A DNA stretch of 64,000 bases from BJGV01 sp964194745 (GCA_965248035.1 OZ252054.1:62001-126000); one strand, 5' to 3'; counted from the first letter of the stretch, positions 33,068 through 42,517 are shown. Translations and numbers: made by a program. The notes: generated by a model from the letters alone, not told the origin.

Positions 33068-33628
33068 ATGAATCCCCTATATAAAGTTAGTATTGGTGTG
33101 ATTTTTTCTACGATTATCAGCCTGGTGTTATATCCGGCTATGGCGGCTGAAGAATTTTCACCTTACGTTGATATAAAAGGGAATATCAATTTCCCGGACG
33201 GTTTTCGTACCTCCATGGTGCACTTAGGATCCTGGTTTGTGCCTAAAGGTGATGCAAGTGGTTTCCATGACGTATATACAGAGAAAAAAACCGTTGAAGC
33301 TTATCGGAAGACCGGCAAATTCCCTGATGGGGCAACAATCGTCAAGGAACTACGTGCGTCCAAAGCGAACAACTACACCACGGGCCAAGGCGTAAGCTAT
33401 GCAACCAACAGCATCAAACAATGGTTCGTGATGATTAAAGATGCAAAAGGACGCTTTTCTGGTAATCCACTGTGGGGTGACGGATGGGGTTGGGCGCTTT
33501 ACAAGCCAGATAATAAAAATAAGAATATTTCTACTGACTACAAGCTCGACTGTCAGGGTTGTCACATACCAGCGAAAGATAAGGATTGGGTGTACGTGGA
33601 GGCATATCCAACACTGAAGCAAAAGTGA
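33068..33628 (+). CDS. Second cytochrome P460-family protein
   Basis: 186 residues, exported (LVLYPAMAAEEF). Same fold as its neighbour: FPDGFRTSMVHLGSWFVP, FHDVYTEKKTVEAYRKTGKF, ATIVKELRA (candidate cross-link Lys) and CQGCHIPAKDKDWVYVEAYP (heme). It is more divergent than the upstream copy, with GDGWGWALYKPD replacing EPGNWAYY, so it may be a different type (for example a cytochrome c-prime-beta-like protein). The gap to the first gene is only two bases, so they are one transcript. Confidence 0.85.
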   Translation: MNPLYKVSIGVIFSTIISLVLYPAMAAEEFSPYVDIKGNINFPDGFRTSMVHLGSWFVPKGDASGFHDVYTEKKTVEAYRKTGKFPDGATIVKELRASKANNYTTGQGVSYATNSIKQWFVMIKDAKGRFSGNPLWGDGWGWALYKPDNKNKNISTDYKLDCQGCHIPAKDKDWVYVEAYPTLKQK

Positions 33629-33652
33629 TAATCGCAAACATGGAGGCATGCA

Positions 33653-34846
33653 ATGGATAAAGCTATTTTAAAAGTTTATACAAAAGAATGGTGTCCCTAT
33701 TGCACCAAGGCCAAGGCGCTGTTGCGTAGCAAACAACTTGATTTCGAGGAAGTTGGTGTGACCTCAAACGCTGAGGCTGAGCAGGAAATGATCAAGCGGT
33801 CCCAGCGCCGGACCGTGCCCCAGATTTTTATAGGTGAACGGTCAGTGGGTGGCTATGATGATCTGTCGCAATTGAATGCGACAGGTGAGCTTGATCGGCT
33901 TTTGAATATCAAGTCATCGATCGATTTGAACAAGGTCTATGATGTAGTTATAGTTGGAGCTGGTACGGCTGGGATGTCGGCTGCAATCTATGCAATACGA
34001 AAAAACCTTTCAACACTGATAATTGCATCCGATATTGGTGGACAATTAAGGACTACATACGAGGTTAGCAATTATCCGGGTTTCCAGATGATCACAGGAC
34101 CTAACCTAGTGCAACAGTTTGAAGAACACATGGATAAGTACGGTATCGACAAATTGGTTGGCGAAAAAGTAACTGGGATGCGTTTTGAAGATTGCTGCAA
34201 GATTCTAGACACCGCTTCCAATCGTCAAATTTATGCCCGATCGGTCATTATTGCAACCGGTGCGTTCAAGCGCAAACTCAATATTCCAGGTGAAAAGGAA
34301 CTATCGGGTAGGGGTGTAGTTTACTGTTCGACATGCGATGGTCCACTATTCAAAGGTATGGATATTGCGATCATTGGAGGCGGCAACTCAGGTTTGGAAG
34401 CTGCAATAGAAATGAACGGGGTGGCACGTAATGTTTTTCTGATTTCGCGTACGCAATGGAATGGCGATCCTATTCTGCAAGACAAAGTGCGCAGTGCCGC
34501 GAAAGTTGAGTCGTTGACACTCTATGACCCTGTCAAGATTCATGGCTCACAGCAGGTGGAGGGACTCGAGATAAGGGATCTTCAGACAAGTAAGGTCCGT
34601 ATGCTTGATGTTCAGGGTGTGTTCATCGAAATTGGACTTTTTCCTAATACGGATTTTGTCCTTGATTTACTGGATACCAACGGGCGTGGTGAAATTAAGA
34701 TCGGTAGCCACGGACAGACTGGCATCAGTGGTGTATTTGCCGCCGGAGATGTGACGGATATACATGATAAGCAGATCGTGATTGCCGCAGGTGCAGGCGC
34801 TAATGCCGCATTGAGTGCATTTGAGTATTTGGTGACGCAACACTAA
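33653..34846 (+). CDS. Glutaredoxin-thioredoxin reductase fusion
   Basis: 397 residues. Residues 1-85: glutaredoxin with the CPYC active site (EWCPYCTKAKALL) and GGYDDL loop. From about residue 100: a flavoprotein with VVIVGAGTAGMSAAIYA (FAD), ATGAFKRKLNIPG, the redox pair CSTC, IIGGGNSGLEAAIEM (NADPH) and GVFAAGDVTD. This is a thioredoxin reductase of the TrxB type with its own Grx domain, likely passing NAD(P)H electrons to the glutaredoxin pair. It follows the P460 genes after 24 bp and may be co-transcribed. Confidence 0.9.
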   Translation: MDKAILKVYTKEWCPYCTKAKALLRSKQLDFEEVGVTSNAEAEQEMIKRSQRRTVPQIFIGERSVGGYDDLSQLNATGELDRLLNIKSSIDLNKVYDVVIVGAGTAGMSAAIYAIRKNLSTLIIASDIGGQLRTTYEVSNYPGFQMITGPNLVQQFEEHMDKYGIDKLVGEKVTGMRFEDCCKILDTASNRQIYARSVIIATGAFKRKLNIPGEKELSGRGVVYCSTCDGPLFKGMDIAIIGGGNSGLEAAIEMNGVARNVFLISRTQWNGDPILQDKVRSAAKVESLTLYDPVKIHGSQQVEGLEIRDLQTSKVRMLDVQGVFIEIGLFPNTDFVLDLLDTNGRGEIKIGSHGQTGISGVFAAGDVTDIHDKQIVIAAGAGANAALSAFEYLVTQH

Positions 34847-34871
34847 TTGGACAATCCATTAATCTTGCGTG

Positions 34872-36224
34872 TTATTTGGTAGTTGCTTTCTCGATGAGGT
34901 CAGGGGGTCTTTTGACAGCTTTAATCTGGTCTCGGCCACCTGATTTAGCCAAATAAAGCGCTTCATCGGCCCGATGAAGCCACTGTTCCCAAGTTTCACT
35001 AGGCCCACATTCAGCCACACCAAAACTTAGTGTAATACTTCCCACCTCCTGAAAGTTTACTGTAGCAATTTTTTTACGAAGCCTTTCCGCAAGCTTTGAT
35101 ACGATTGAAACTGTTGTGTTGGGGCACAGTATCACGAATTCTTCTCCTCCCCACCGCGTAAGGGAATCCGAAGAACGAAGAGATGAGTGGATTGTGTTCG
35201 ACAAATCAACAAGCACCTGATCACCAACTGCATGGCCATAAAGATCATTTATTTTCTTGAAATGATCTACATCTAAAATCATGAGGCTCAGCCGCTGACC
35301 ATATCGTCTCAGGCGATCCATCTCGGTTTCGACGGTTTCCTCAAATCGTCTTCGGTTCCATGCACCAGTGAGTTTGTCAGTACTAGCTAGACGATCAAGT
35401 TCACCGATCATAATTTTCAGTTTTCCTTGCATTGCTGCTAGCCCACTCAGCACTTGGCCAATTTCGTCCTGGCTAGAAATTGAGATATTTTCGTCCAGAT
35501 TGCCTTCAGCAATACGCTTGAAGTGGATGGCTGCTTTATTAAGTGGGCGAACAATCGAGCGGATCAATAGCGTCGCCGAGATGGAAACAAACAATATACC
35601 CAGCAATGTGCCGTAAATTAGGACATTACGAATTAGAATGAAACGTTCTGAGGCATCCTCGTAGTTGTTTTTAGCAGTTTCGCGGATCTTTTGTAATAAA
35701 GAATTCGCTCGAAGATTGGCAGCTTTGTAATATGGATTAATTTTGTTCAGAAGGATTTCGTTGGTTTTTTGATAGTCTGTTGCTTGCAGAGCTGCAACAG
35801 CAGGCATTAACCCACCGTTAACATACTGCGTGCGTGCTATTGTATATAAGTTCGCGAGGTCTTGTTCTTCACTGGTCAGTTTGTGCTTTTTATATTTCTT
35901 GATAATAGCGGTGATCTCATCTCGGTTCTTGATTATCGAGTTGATATGTACAGAATGCTCGCTGTTTTGTATCTTGGAATGAGGACTCTTCGGATCTTGT
36001 TGCAACCCAAGCATGACATGGACACGGTTTTCATCCATTAGCAGCATGATGCGGCTAATCATGATAGTAGGCTCGAGACTATCTTTATAGGTTCTCTCCA
36101 GTGCATCATCCGTCATTGCGATGCCGTTCAGACCGACGCCACCACCAAACAGTATCATCAATGCCATGGTGCTCATGATTACCCAGAGCCGCGTTTTTAT
36201 ACTAGCATTCTTGAGAAAATCCAT
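34872..36224 (-). CDS. Membrane diguanylate cyclase with 4-helix sensor and HAMP
   Basis: 450 residues. TM1 (RLWVIMSTMALMILFGGGVG), a periplasmic four-helix-bundle sensor (about residues 35-190), TM2 (LIYGTLLGILFVSISATLLI), HAMP domain (RPLNKAAIHFKRIAEGNLDE), then a GGDEF domain with RWGGEEFVILCPNT, DVDHFKKINDLYGHAVGD and a closing HRADEALYLAKSGGRD. Makes cyclic di-GMP in response to an unknown signal. A classic RxxD inhibitory site is not evident. Single gene, convergent with the reductase gene. Confidence 0.9.
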   Translation of the reverse strand: MDFLKNASIKTRLWVIMSTMALMILFGGGVGLNGIAMTDDALERTYKDSLEPTIMISRIMLLMDENRVHVMLGLQQDPKSPHSKIQNSEHSVHINSIIKNRDEITAIIKKYKKHKLTSEEQDLANLYTIARTQYVNGGLMPAVAALQATDYQKTNEILLNKINPYYKAANLRANSLLQKIRETAKNNYEDASERFILIRNVLIYGTLLGILFVSISATLLIRSIVRPLNKAAIHFKRIAEGNLDENISISSQDEIGQVLSGLAAMQGKLKIMIGELDRLASTDKLTGAWNRRRFEETVETEMDRLRRYGQRLSLMILDVDHFKKINDLYGHAVGDQVLVDLSNTIHSSLRSSDSLTRWGGEEFVILCPNTTVSIVSKLAERLRKKIATVNFQEVGSITLSFGVAECGPSETWEQWLHRADEALYLAKSGGRDQIKAVKRPPDLIEKATTK

Positions 36225-36512
36225 AAATGACTCGACAGATTATTCCTTCAGTATTCGTATAATAATACGGGTAAAAGAAATTTGTGCTTCCTAAGAAGTG
36301 CGGTTATGGTTACCAACCCATAATACATAATGACTTTTAAGAGATCGTTAGTAAAGTAAAAATATCAATTTAACACCTCAATTCGGCTCTTTCAAGAGCA
36401 GTAATCTAGTTGTACTTTATAAACCTGAGCCTATTCAAGGCCAAGTTTGCCATATGGTTTGCGTCTCATACGTTTATAATATTTTACTTCACATGAAATC
36501 TGAGGAGCTGCC

Positions 36513-37301
36513 GTGTTTAAACTTGTTTGTGCCTTAATGGGGTATTACTTCTTCGGAATTTTTGGAGCATTTATTGGTTACTTCTTAGGGGGTATTGTCG
36601 ACCGTTCAAGAGCTTACGGTATTGGCGGTATCAACCCACTCAGCAGCGGTCATCGCCAGAAAGTTTTTCTCGAAACTGTTTTTATTTTAAAAGGAAAACT
36701 AGCTAAAGCAGATGGCCAAATATCGAAACATGAAATTGCACATGTTGAACAGTTTATTCAAAAACTAGGTATGCCTGCTGAGCATAGACAGAATGCAATC
36801 GCTCTTTTTAAACAAGGAGCTGACCCTAGCTTTGATTTTGAACCGAGTTTAAGGGAGTTTATGGCTGTTTGTGGCCATACGCATAGCTTAAGACAAATGT
36901 TGTTGGTCTATCTCATTGTGATGGCCTTATCTGATGGACGCATAGACTCGTCTGAAGAACGCCTGCTGATCGATATTGCTCGTCATCTTGGTTATGACGA
37001 AACTGCATTCAGGCATATACTTGATATGGTTTTAAATCAGTCGCACTTTGCGGGTGGTCAAGCTGCCTCTGCCACAGCTTTGGAGGATGCATACAAAGCG
37101 ATAGGTGTTAGTAAGGATAGTAGCGACCAAGAGGTTAAGCATGCTTATCGCAAGTTAATGAGCCAATATCACCCAGATAAATTAATGGGCCAAGGTCTTC
37201 CAGAAGATATGATTGCTGTAGCTACGGAGCAAGCAAAGGAAGTCCAAGTTGCGTATGATTTAATAACAAAAAGTCGACAGCAACAGTCAATAGCTATATG
37301 A
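36513..37301 (+). CDS. djlA: DjlA-type membrane-anchored J-domain co-chaperone
   Basis: 262 residues starting at a GTG after GAGGAG. An N-terminal membrane helix (LVCALMGYYFFGIFGAFIGY), a central TerB-like helical domain (LAKADGQISKHEIAHVEQFI and ALSDGRIDSSEERLLIDIA), and a C-terminal J domain with the HPD tripeptide (MSQYHPDKLMG). This domain order is DjlA. It should stimulate DnaK at the inner membrane. A single gene. Confidence 0.9.
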   Translation: MFKLVCALMGYYFFGIFGAFIGYFLGGIVDRSRAYGIGGINPLSSGHRQKVFLETVFILKGKLAKADGQISKHEIAHVEQFIQKLGMPAEHRQNAIALFKQGADPSFDFEPSLREFMAVCGHTHSLRQMLLVYLIVMALSDGRIDSSEERLLIDIARHLGYDETAFRHILDMVLNQSHFAGGQAASATALEDAYKAIGVSKDSSDQEVKHAYRKLMSQYHPDKLMGQGLPEDMIAVATEQAKEVQVAYDLITKSRQQQSIAI

Positions 37302-37890
37302 GATAATAATATAGAAACAGTGTATTGCAGAATACTTATGTTCTTATAGTTGAGGTATATATCAAGAACTGAGGACGGTGATCAGACCATGATACAGTTT
37401 TACGCTTGTGTACAGAAAAAATAAAAAAAGTACCTAGAAACGAGAAATCAATAATGATTGACTGTTATTTTTGGACAACTCCAAATGGTTACAAAGTGCT
37501 AGTGTTTCTGGAAGAAACTGGTATCCTATACCGCATAATTCCTATCAATATTAGTAAAGGCGAGCAGTTTGACCCGAAATTCTTGCAGATCTCACCGAAT
37601 AACAAGATACCAGCGGTTGTTGATCATGAACCGACAATCGCCAGCGGATCAATTGCGATCTTTGAATCAGGGGCGATTCTTTTATATCTTGCAGAAAAGA
37701 CTGCTCAGTTCATCCCCACGGATCTTGCTGCACGTACGGAGGTCTTGAAGTGGTTATTTTGGCAGATAGGTGGTCTTGGGCCTATGCTCGGACAAAACCA
37801 GTACTTTAATCAGTATGCATCGGAGAAAGTCCCTTATGCTATTGAGCGTTATATAAATGAAACTAGGCGATTATTTAGGGAACTATATAC

Positions 37891-37918
37891 TTTACACCGG
37901 AAAATATTGTGGTATAAT
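37891..37918 (+). promoter_or_regulatory. Predicted promoter of alpha copy 2, -35 in the terminal repeat
   Basis: TTTACA (37891-37896), 16 bp, TATAAT (37913-37918). Copy 3 has the consensus TTGACA at the same place. Confidence 0.65.
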
Positions 37919-37943
37919 TCTCTTATCATGAGAGGAGGATGCC

Positions 37944-38876
37944 ATGCCTTATAAGATCAATACTGCAATCAGTGTCTACCAGTTGATGGAAATGTTTCCT
38001 GACAAGGAAACCGCACGACAGTACCTTGAGGATCGTCGCTGGAAATATGGTGTGTCTTGCCCGACATGTCAAAGCCTATCGGTCTATACAAGATCGGGAA
38101 AACGAAAAGGGATGTATGACTGTCGAGGATGCGGCAAGCATTTTAGTGTTCGGACCGGTTCCATTTTTGAAAAATCACACATTCGACTTCACAAATGGCT
38201 CTATGCCATTTACACCGTCATGACTTCTCGAAAGAGCATTAGCGCTATGCAATTAAGCAAAGAAATTGGGGTCACGTATAAGTCCGCCTGGTTTGTGTTG
38301 CATCGGATTCGAGAGGCTTGCCGTGGCGATCTTACCCGTCTCTCAGGAATCGTAGAAATCGACGAAACGTATGTGGGCGGGAAAGAACGGAACAAGCACT
38401 GGAAGAAAGGGGATAAACCGAAAGCCGGGACAGTTGGCAAACAACCCGTCCTCGGCATGAGGGAGCGTGGTGGCAAGACCGTGGCCCTGCCAGTGCCTGC
38501 GACGGATCGGCTTACGCTGTGGACGGAGATTCAAGAGGCGATAGAAATAGGCAGCACGCTCTATACGGATGACCATGCCGCCTATCGAGGCATTGAGCGT
38601 AAAGGCTATCAGCACCAAGCCGTAAACCATTCGGCGAATGAATATGTGAAGGGCATGGCGCACACAAATGGCATTGAGAGCGTTTGGGCGGTCTTAAAAC
38701 GTGGACTGAACGGCACATTCCATCAAGTATCCGTCAAGCATTTATCGCGTTATATTCATGAATTTTCGTTCAGGCTCAATGAAGGACGTTGTGGCCGGGA
38801 GACCATGCACCGCATTGAAAGCGTCTGTGATGCGGCCATTGGCAAACGCTTAACGTATCAGGGGCTTGTCCAATGA
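37944..38876 (+). CDS. IS1595-family transposase (alpha copy 2)
   Basis: 310 residues: zinc ribbon with Cys 39, 42, 60 and 63; helix-turn-helix with SAMQLSKEIGVTYKSAWF; first Asp in VEIDETYVGGKERNKH (140), second in LYTDDHAAY (209-210), third block AHTNGIESVWAVLKRG (Asn 242, Glu 245, Lys 252). GGAGGATGCC precedes the ATG. It overlaps the methyltransferase by ATGA. It differs from copy 3 at only a few positions (PDKETAR versus PDEETAR). Confidence 0.96.
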   Translation: MPYKINTAISVYQLMEMFPDKETARQYLEDRRWKYGVSCPTCQSLSVYTRSGKRKGMYDCRGCGKHFSVRTGSIFEKSHIRLHKWLYAIYTVMTSRKSISAMQLSKEIGVTYKSAWFVLHRIREACRGDLTRLSGIVEIDETYVGGKERNKHWKKGDKPKAGTVGKQPVLGMRERGGKTVALPVPATDRLTLWTEIQEAIEIGSTLYTDDHAAYRGIERKGYQHQAVNHSANEYVKGMAHTNGIESVWAVLKRGLNGTFHQVSVKHLSRYIHEFSFRLNEGRCGRETMHRIESVCDAAIGKRLTYQGLVQ

Positions 38877-39739
38877 GCGCCGTAGGGACCGGCCTCTTGG
38901 ATTCGGCTGTGGATGTGCTTTTTGCTCACTCCCCACTCGTTCACCGCTTGATCCAGGGAGACGCCACACTCCGTGCTTCGATCACGAGAGAAAGCGTGGA
39001 TTTAATTGTGACCTCTCCCCCCTATAACGTTGGCAAAGCATATTCTGGTGCCCAACAAGATGATTCATTGCCCTACGACGCCTATTTGAACTTTTCTAAA
39101 CAGTGGCTGACGAATTGTTTTCATTGGACGAAATCGACCGGTCGCTTATGCGTCAATGTCTCGCTGGATAAAAACAAGAATGGCAAGCAACCGCTTTCAG
39201 CAGACATCACGCGATTAGCAATGGAGGCCGGGTGGTGCTATCATGCGACTATTCTGTGGAATGAAGGCAATATCTCCCGTCGCACGGCATGGGGGAGTTG
39301 GAAGTCAGCCAGCGCCCCTCATGTCATTGCCCCTGTGGAAACCATTATTGTGCTCTATAAAGATACGTGGAAACGTGAGCGCCCTGGAAACAACGATATT
39401 AGCGCCGAGGAATTTAAGGAATGGTCGTTGGGGTCATGGTCATTCAATGGAGAGAGCAGGAAACGGATTGGTCATGAGACCCCATTTCCAAGAGAACTGC
39501 CGAAACGCTGCATCAAGATATTCTCGTTTATCGGGGACACGGTGTTTGATCCGTTTGTCGGATCGGGCACTACTATGATAGAAGCGATCCGACATGGTCG
39601 GCAAGCCATTGGTCTTGAGAAAGAGCCCAAATATTGTGAGCTGACCAGAGATCGGATTTTCAAGGAATGCAATCTCTCATTGAGGAAATCCTTACCGATA
39701 AGGCAGGGAAAATCTACTGCGCCGTGTTGGAGCAGTTAA
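38873..39739 (+). CDS. Beta-class site-specific DNA methyltransferase (alpha copy 2)
   Basis: 288 residues, TSPPYN then DPFVGSGTT as in the other copies. One substitution separates it from copy 1 (HETPFPREL instead of HEAPFPREL). Because three near-identical copies exist, loss of any one should not remove methylation. No restriction gene is carried with it; the small frameshifted ORF downstream is the only other coding signal. Confidence 0.92.
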   Translation: MSAVGTGLLDSAVDVLFAHSPLVHRLIQGDATLRASITRESVDLIVTSPPYNVGKAYSGAQQDDSLPYDAYLNFSKQWLTNCFHWTKSTGRLCVNVSLDKNKNGKQPLSADITRLAMEAGWCYHATILWNEGNISRRTAWGSWKSASAPHVIAPVETIIVLYKDTWKRERPGNNDISAEEFKEWSLGSWSFNGESRKRIGHETPFPRELPKRCIKIFSFIGDTVFDPFVGSGTTMIEAIRHGRQAIGLEKEPKYCELTRDRIFKECNLSLRKSLPIRQGKSTAPCWSS

Positions 39740-39910
39740 TCTATCAACGGCCCTCTCAAGATTGAGTCCGGGGAGGTGACTGGTCTCACAGCCTGCCTCC
39801 TCGCCAATACCGATGCCTATGACAACCTGCTTTCCACGCTGAAACAGCGAACATTTGAGTTAGCCAAACAGATTACCCCGTTACATGGCAGTCCGGTAAC
39901 AACTACATAA
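39667..39910 (+). pseudogene. Alpha copy 2: small frameshifted ORF ending in the terminal repeat
   Basis: ATG 39667 opens 32 residues (MQSLIEEILTDKAGKIYCAV, then LEQLIYQRPSQD) before TGA at 39763. The neighbouring frame, in phase with the end of the methyltransferase, then stays open (EVTGLTACLLANTDAYDNLL, LKQRTFELAKQITPLHG) to TAA 39908-39910. One frame change near 39740 would fuse them into about 80 residues. It is either a decayed gene, or one read by ribosomal frameshift, or coincidence. Confidence 0.35.
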
Positions 39911-40391
39911 ATCCCATTATTTAAGGTTCTCAACGACAAACTGGCCCATTGCCAGTACATCTCTGGAAAGTACTCTATTGCTGATATGGCCTGTTACCCA
40001 TGGATTTTAAAACATTCCTTTTTAGAGCTACAGCTTGATGATTTTCCCTACTTGAAACGTTGGCTTGATCAACTTGAAGCGCGTCCAGCGATCATCCGAA
40101 CGTATGAAAAAGGCGCAGCGATCAACACCACTCCTACAGTGACCGAAGAATCAAAAAGGTTTCTGTTTGGCCCGGTGGCTACTCGTTTAGCAAAGTAATG
40201 TTGGGCAACCGTTTTATGGAATAGCTCTATAGATATTATCCCATTAGTTAAATTTTTAAAGGTTTACGATTTACGTTCATTTCTAGTCTTTTTAAAAAAG
40301 ATCATCAATAGCTCAACCAGCTTTAGATACTGCTTTTTTATCTTTGGGTGGTTGTGTAAATTTTGGCCATCACAGAATCTTCGTTGTGCTT

Positions 40392-40715
40392 TTAACCTCG
40401 TATCCATCTTTTAATAAATCCAAGAGCTCGTTTTTTTATCTCCTTTCCCCTCGATTGAGCTTTTGCCAAATCGATCGGATCCTTGCCAAATGCAATGGGC
40501 CATATCAATATAATAAACAAATAGGCTAGAACGCTAAAAAATATGAAAGACAGAATTTCTGTTGTTGATAAGGAATCGAATGTTATTGACGATGTGGCTA
40601 TCTCCCGAGCATTCGTGGCACAATAAAATACTAAAATGAGAATAACTATGCCAATCGCAATTCTAAAACTACGAATAAGAAAACGTGTTAATAAATCGTT
40701 TAATTTGTTTTTCAT
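40392..40715 (-). CDS. Small membrane protein, unknown function
   Basis: 107 residues with two hydrophobic segments (IAIGIVILILVFYCATNA and ILSFIFFSVLAYLFIILIWP) and a basic C-terminal tail (SRGKEIKKRALGFIKRWIRG). No family recognised. Divergent from the disrupted GST gene. Confidence 0.5.
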   Translation of the reverse strand: MKNKLNDLLTRFLIRSFRIAIGIVILILVFYCATNAREIATSSITFDSLSTTEILSFIFFSVLAYLFIILIWPIAFGKDPIDLAKAQSRGKEIKKRALGFIKRWIRG

Positions 40716-40780
40716 GCAGTTTACTCTAGCGATGATGCTTGAATGCCTACCAAGATGATCGGCGGCAAATACTGATTTAC

Positions 40781-41161
40781 TTATAATTCTATTTTATAGT
40801 CAGTGGTTAATATTTCTAAAAGATGACCATTTGTATCACGAAAATAGACTCCACGTCCGTCATTATCATAGTTTATTTTCATATTTTCTGAATCATATGG
40901 CCCGCTACCATGCTTAATGCTTTCAACTCCTAAGCGCCCATATATTTCGTCAAATATTTGTTCAGAAACTTTAAATGCATAATGATGAGGTTCAAATTTC
41001 TCACTATTGGCAAAATCTAAACATAAAGTTTTGTTCACTCTTACCACAATAAAACGGGCAAACTCGCCAACATGCTCGAATCCAAAAATCCTAGTATAAA
41101 ACTTGGCAGATTCAACCTTGTCATATGAAGGAACAATGGTATGGTTCAGTGTTATTTCCAT
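40781..41161 (-). CDS. VOC-superfamily (glyoxalase/dioxygenase-fold) protein
   Basis: 126 residues. Paired beta-alpha-beta-beta-beta modules: LNHTIVPSYDKVESAKFYTR, then FGFEH, HHYAFKVSEQIFDEIYGRLG, and the closing GRGVYFRDTNGHLLEIL. Conserved metal ligands of the fold would be His 7, His (HHYAF) and Glu (LLEIL). Substrate unknown; the family includes glyoxalases, dioxygenases and resistance proteins. Stands alone. Confidence 0.85.
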   Translation of the reverse strand: MEITLNHTIVPSYDKVESAKFYTRIFGFEHVGEFARFIVVRVNKTLCLDFANSEKFEPHHYAFKVSEQIFDEIYGRLGVESIKHGSGPYDSENMKINYDNDGRGVYFRDTNGHLLEILTTDYKIEL

Positions 41162-41388
41162 AAATGATTCCCAGATTATTGTTTCAATGTGTTTAGTAAA
41201 ACTATTTTATTACACCCTGACATAACTAATGTTTGTAATTAATATTACCCGCTGATCCTACAATGTAATTGGTTTAATTGTGCGCTACAAGCACAGCTAA
41301 AATAGATTTTATATTTTGCAATTGACTTACAGTTTTATGTTGCTGATCTTTTCAATTGTTGTTTGCTTCAATCTTGAATTTGTTTTTC

Positions 41389-42474
41389 TTATCTGACTGA
41401 GGTCAAGAGCCATGCAACTCCAGCAGCAAGTGGCAATGTTACTACCCAGGACAACAAGATATTACGTAATGTCTGCCAATTAAGAGTTTTTGCGCTGGCA
41501 CCTACACCAGCAATAGAGCCAACAGAGATATGGGTTGTTGAAACCGGTAAGCCAAACTTACTGGCAACTAGTACTAAGGAAGCCGTAATTAAATTAGCAG
41601 CGAGTCCCTGTGCATGACCCATTCTTGTTATACGTTGGCTCATTGTTTTTGCAACCTGTTTTGCAAATAATATTCCTCCTGTGGCCATTGCGAGGCCGAT
41701 CATGGCTATGGAGGCAGAGGGTTGTACTAAGTGTGCGGCAAGGAGTAGCGCCGTCAATTTTGGCGTATCGTTCACCCCACGTGCAAAACAAATCGCCATC
41801 GCTGATAAAATATGCAGACGGTCCATACTACGTGATATGAAGACTCTGACTGGTGTTTTTAGAGGTTCACACGTAGCATTGCTAGCTAAAATAATACTTG
41901 GCGCCGAGAACTGGCTAACTAGAGTGCCATCCATTCTTGCTATCAGTGTTTGTGCTGGTGCTACAAGGCAGGCACAATCTTTCTCGACCTTAATCGGATT
42001 CATACGAAACACTCTGTAGGTAAACATTCCGACTACGACCGCGATTATCGGGCTAACTAAAAGGGGCAACATAAACGTGCTTGCCAGCTTGTCAAAATGT
42101 ACCGCACTTTCACTTTGGGCTAACCCAGCTCCAACGAGTCCGCCAATGAGAGCGTGAGTGGTAGAGACTGGGAAACCTAATTTTGTGGCTAGAAAAACTG
42201 TAAAGGCAGCACCAGTTGCAACACTCAAGATAAATAGTGGTGCATTGGCGACCACATCCGGTACCAAGCCCTTCCCTGAAAATTGTTGCACGAGCTCGTC
42301 AGCTAGTATTAGTGAAGCAAAACTACCCGCAACGGTTGCAATGGTGGCTAGAATAAGTGCCTGACGATAGCTTAGTGTATTAGTCCCCCATACGGTGGCA
42401 AAGCCTTTGAAGTTATCGTTTGCACCATTGCTAAAAGCTATAAATAATGCAGCTGCGATCAATAACCATTCCAT
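41389..42474 (-). CDS. pit: PiT-family inorganic phosphate transporter
   Basis: 361 residues, about ten membrane segments. Both inverted-repeat signatures are present: FSNGANDNFKGFATVWG near the N-terminus and ICFARGVNDTPKLTALL in the second half, plus the paired GFPVSTTHALIGG and GLPVSTTHISVGS loops. Takes up phosphate with protons; this family also lets arsenate through. It is the last gene of an arsenic-methylation operon (43 bp after arsM), an unusual and telling position. Confidence 0.9.
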   Translation of the reverse strand: MEWLLIAAALFIAFSNGANDNFKGFATVWGTNTLSYRQALILATIATVAGSFASLILADELVQQFSGKGLVPDVVANAPLFILSVATGAAFTVFLATKLGFPVSTTHALIGGLVGAGLAQSESAVHFDKLASTFMLPLLVSPIIAVVVGMFTYRVFRMNPIKVEKDCACLVAPAQTLIARMDGTLVSQFSAPSIILASNATCEPLKTPVRVFISRSMDRLHILSAMAICFARGVNDTPKLTALLLAAHLVQPSASIAMIGLAMATGGILFAKQVAKTMSQRITRMGHAQGLAANLITASLVLVASKFGLPVSTTHISVGSIAGVGASAKTLNWQTLRNILLSWVVTLPLAAGVAWLLTSVR

Positions 42475-42517
42475 TATTTCATTCCTCTCTATTTAGCTGG
42501 GTCAGTTTGATAAGAGG

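Larger units (their letters stand above)
37878..39915 (+). mobile_element. Element alpha copy 2 (complete, 2038 bp)
   Basis: Ends GGGAACTATATACTTTACACC (left) and the complement of GGGATTTATGTAGTTG (right). Exact 8-bp target duplication ATTATTTA at 37870-37877 and 39916-39923. Transposase and methyltransferase are intact. It is inserted in a GST gene. Confidence 0.97.
37454..40198 (+). pseudogene. Glutathione S-transferase gene interrupted by element alpha copy 2
   Basis: The N-terminal part (37454-37877: MIDCYFWTTPNGYKVLVFLE, NNKIPAVVDHE, FESGAILLYLAEK) and the C-terminal part (39924-40198: QYISGKYSIADMACYPW) are in frame with each other once the insertion and one 8-bp duplicate are removed (2046 bp = 682 codons). 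The junction then reads RRLFKVLNDKL. This shows a recent, clean insertion. The intact gene would encode a YfcG/GstB-like enzyme of about 232 residues. As sequenced the product ends in the element and is surely inactive. Confidence 0.95.
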
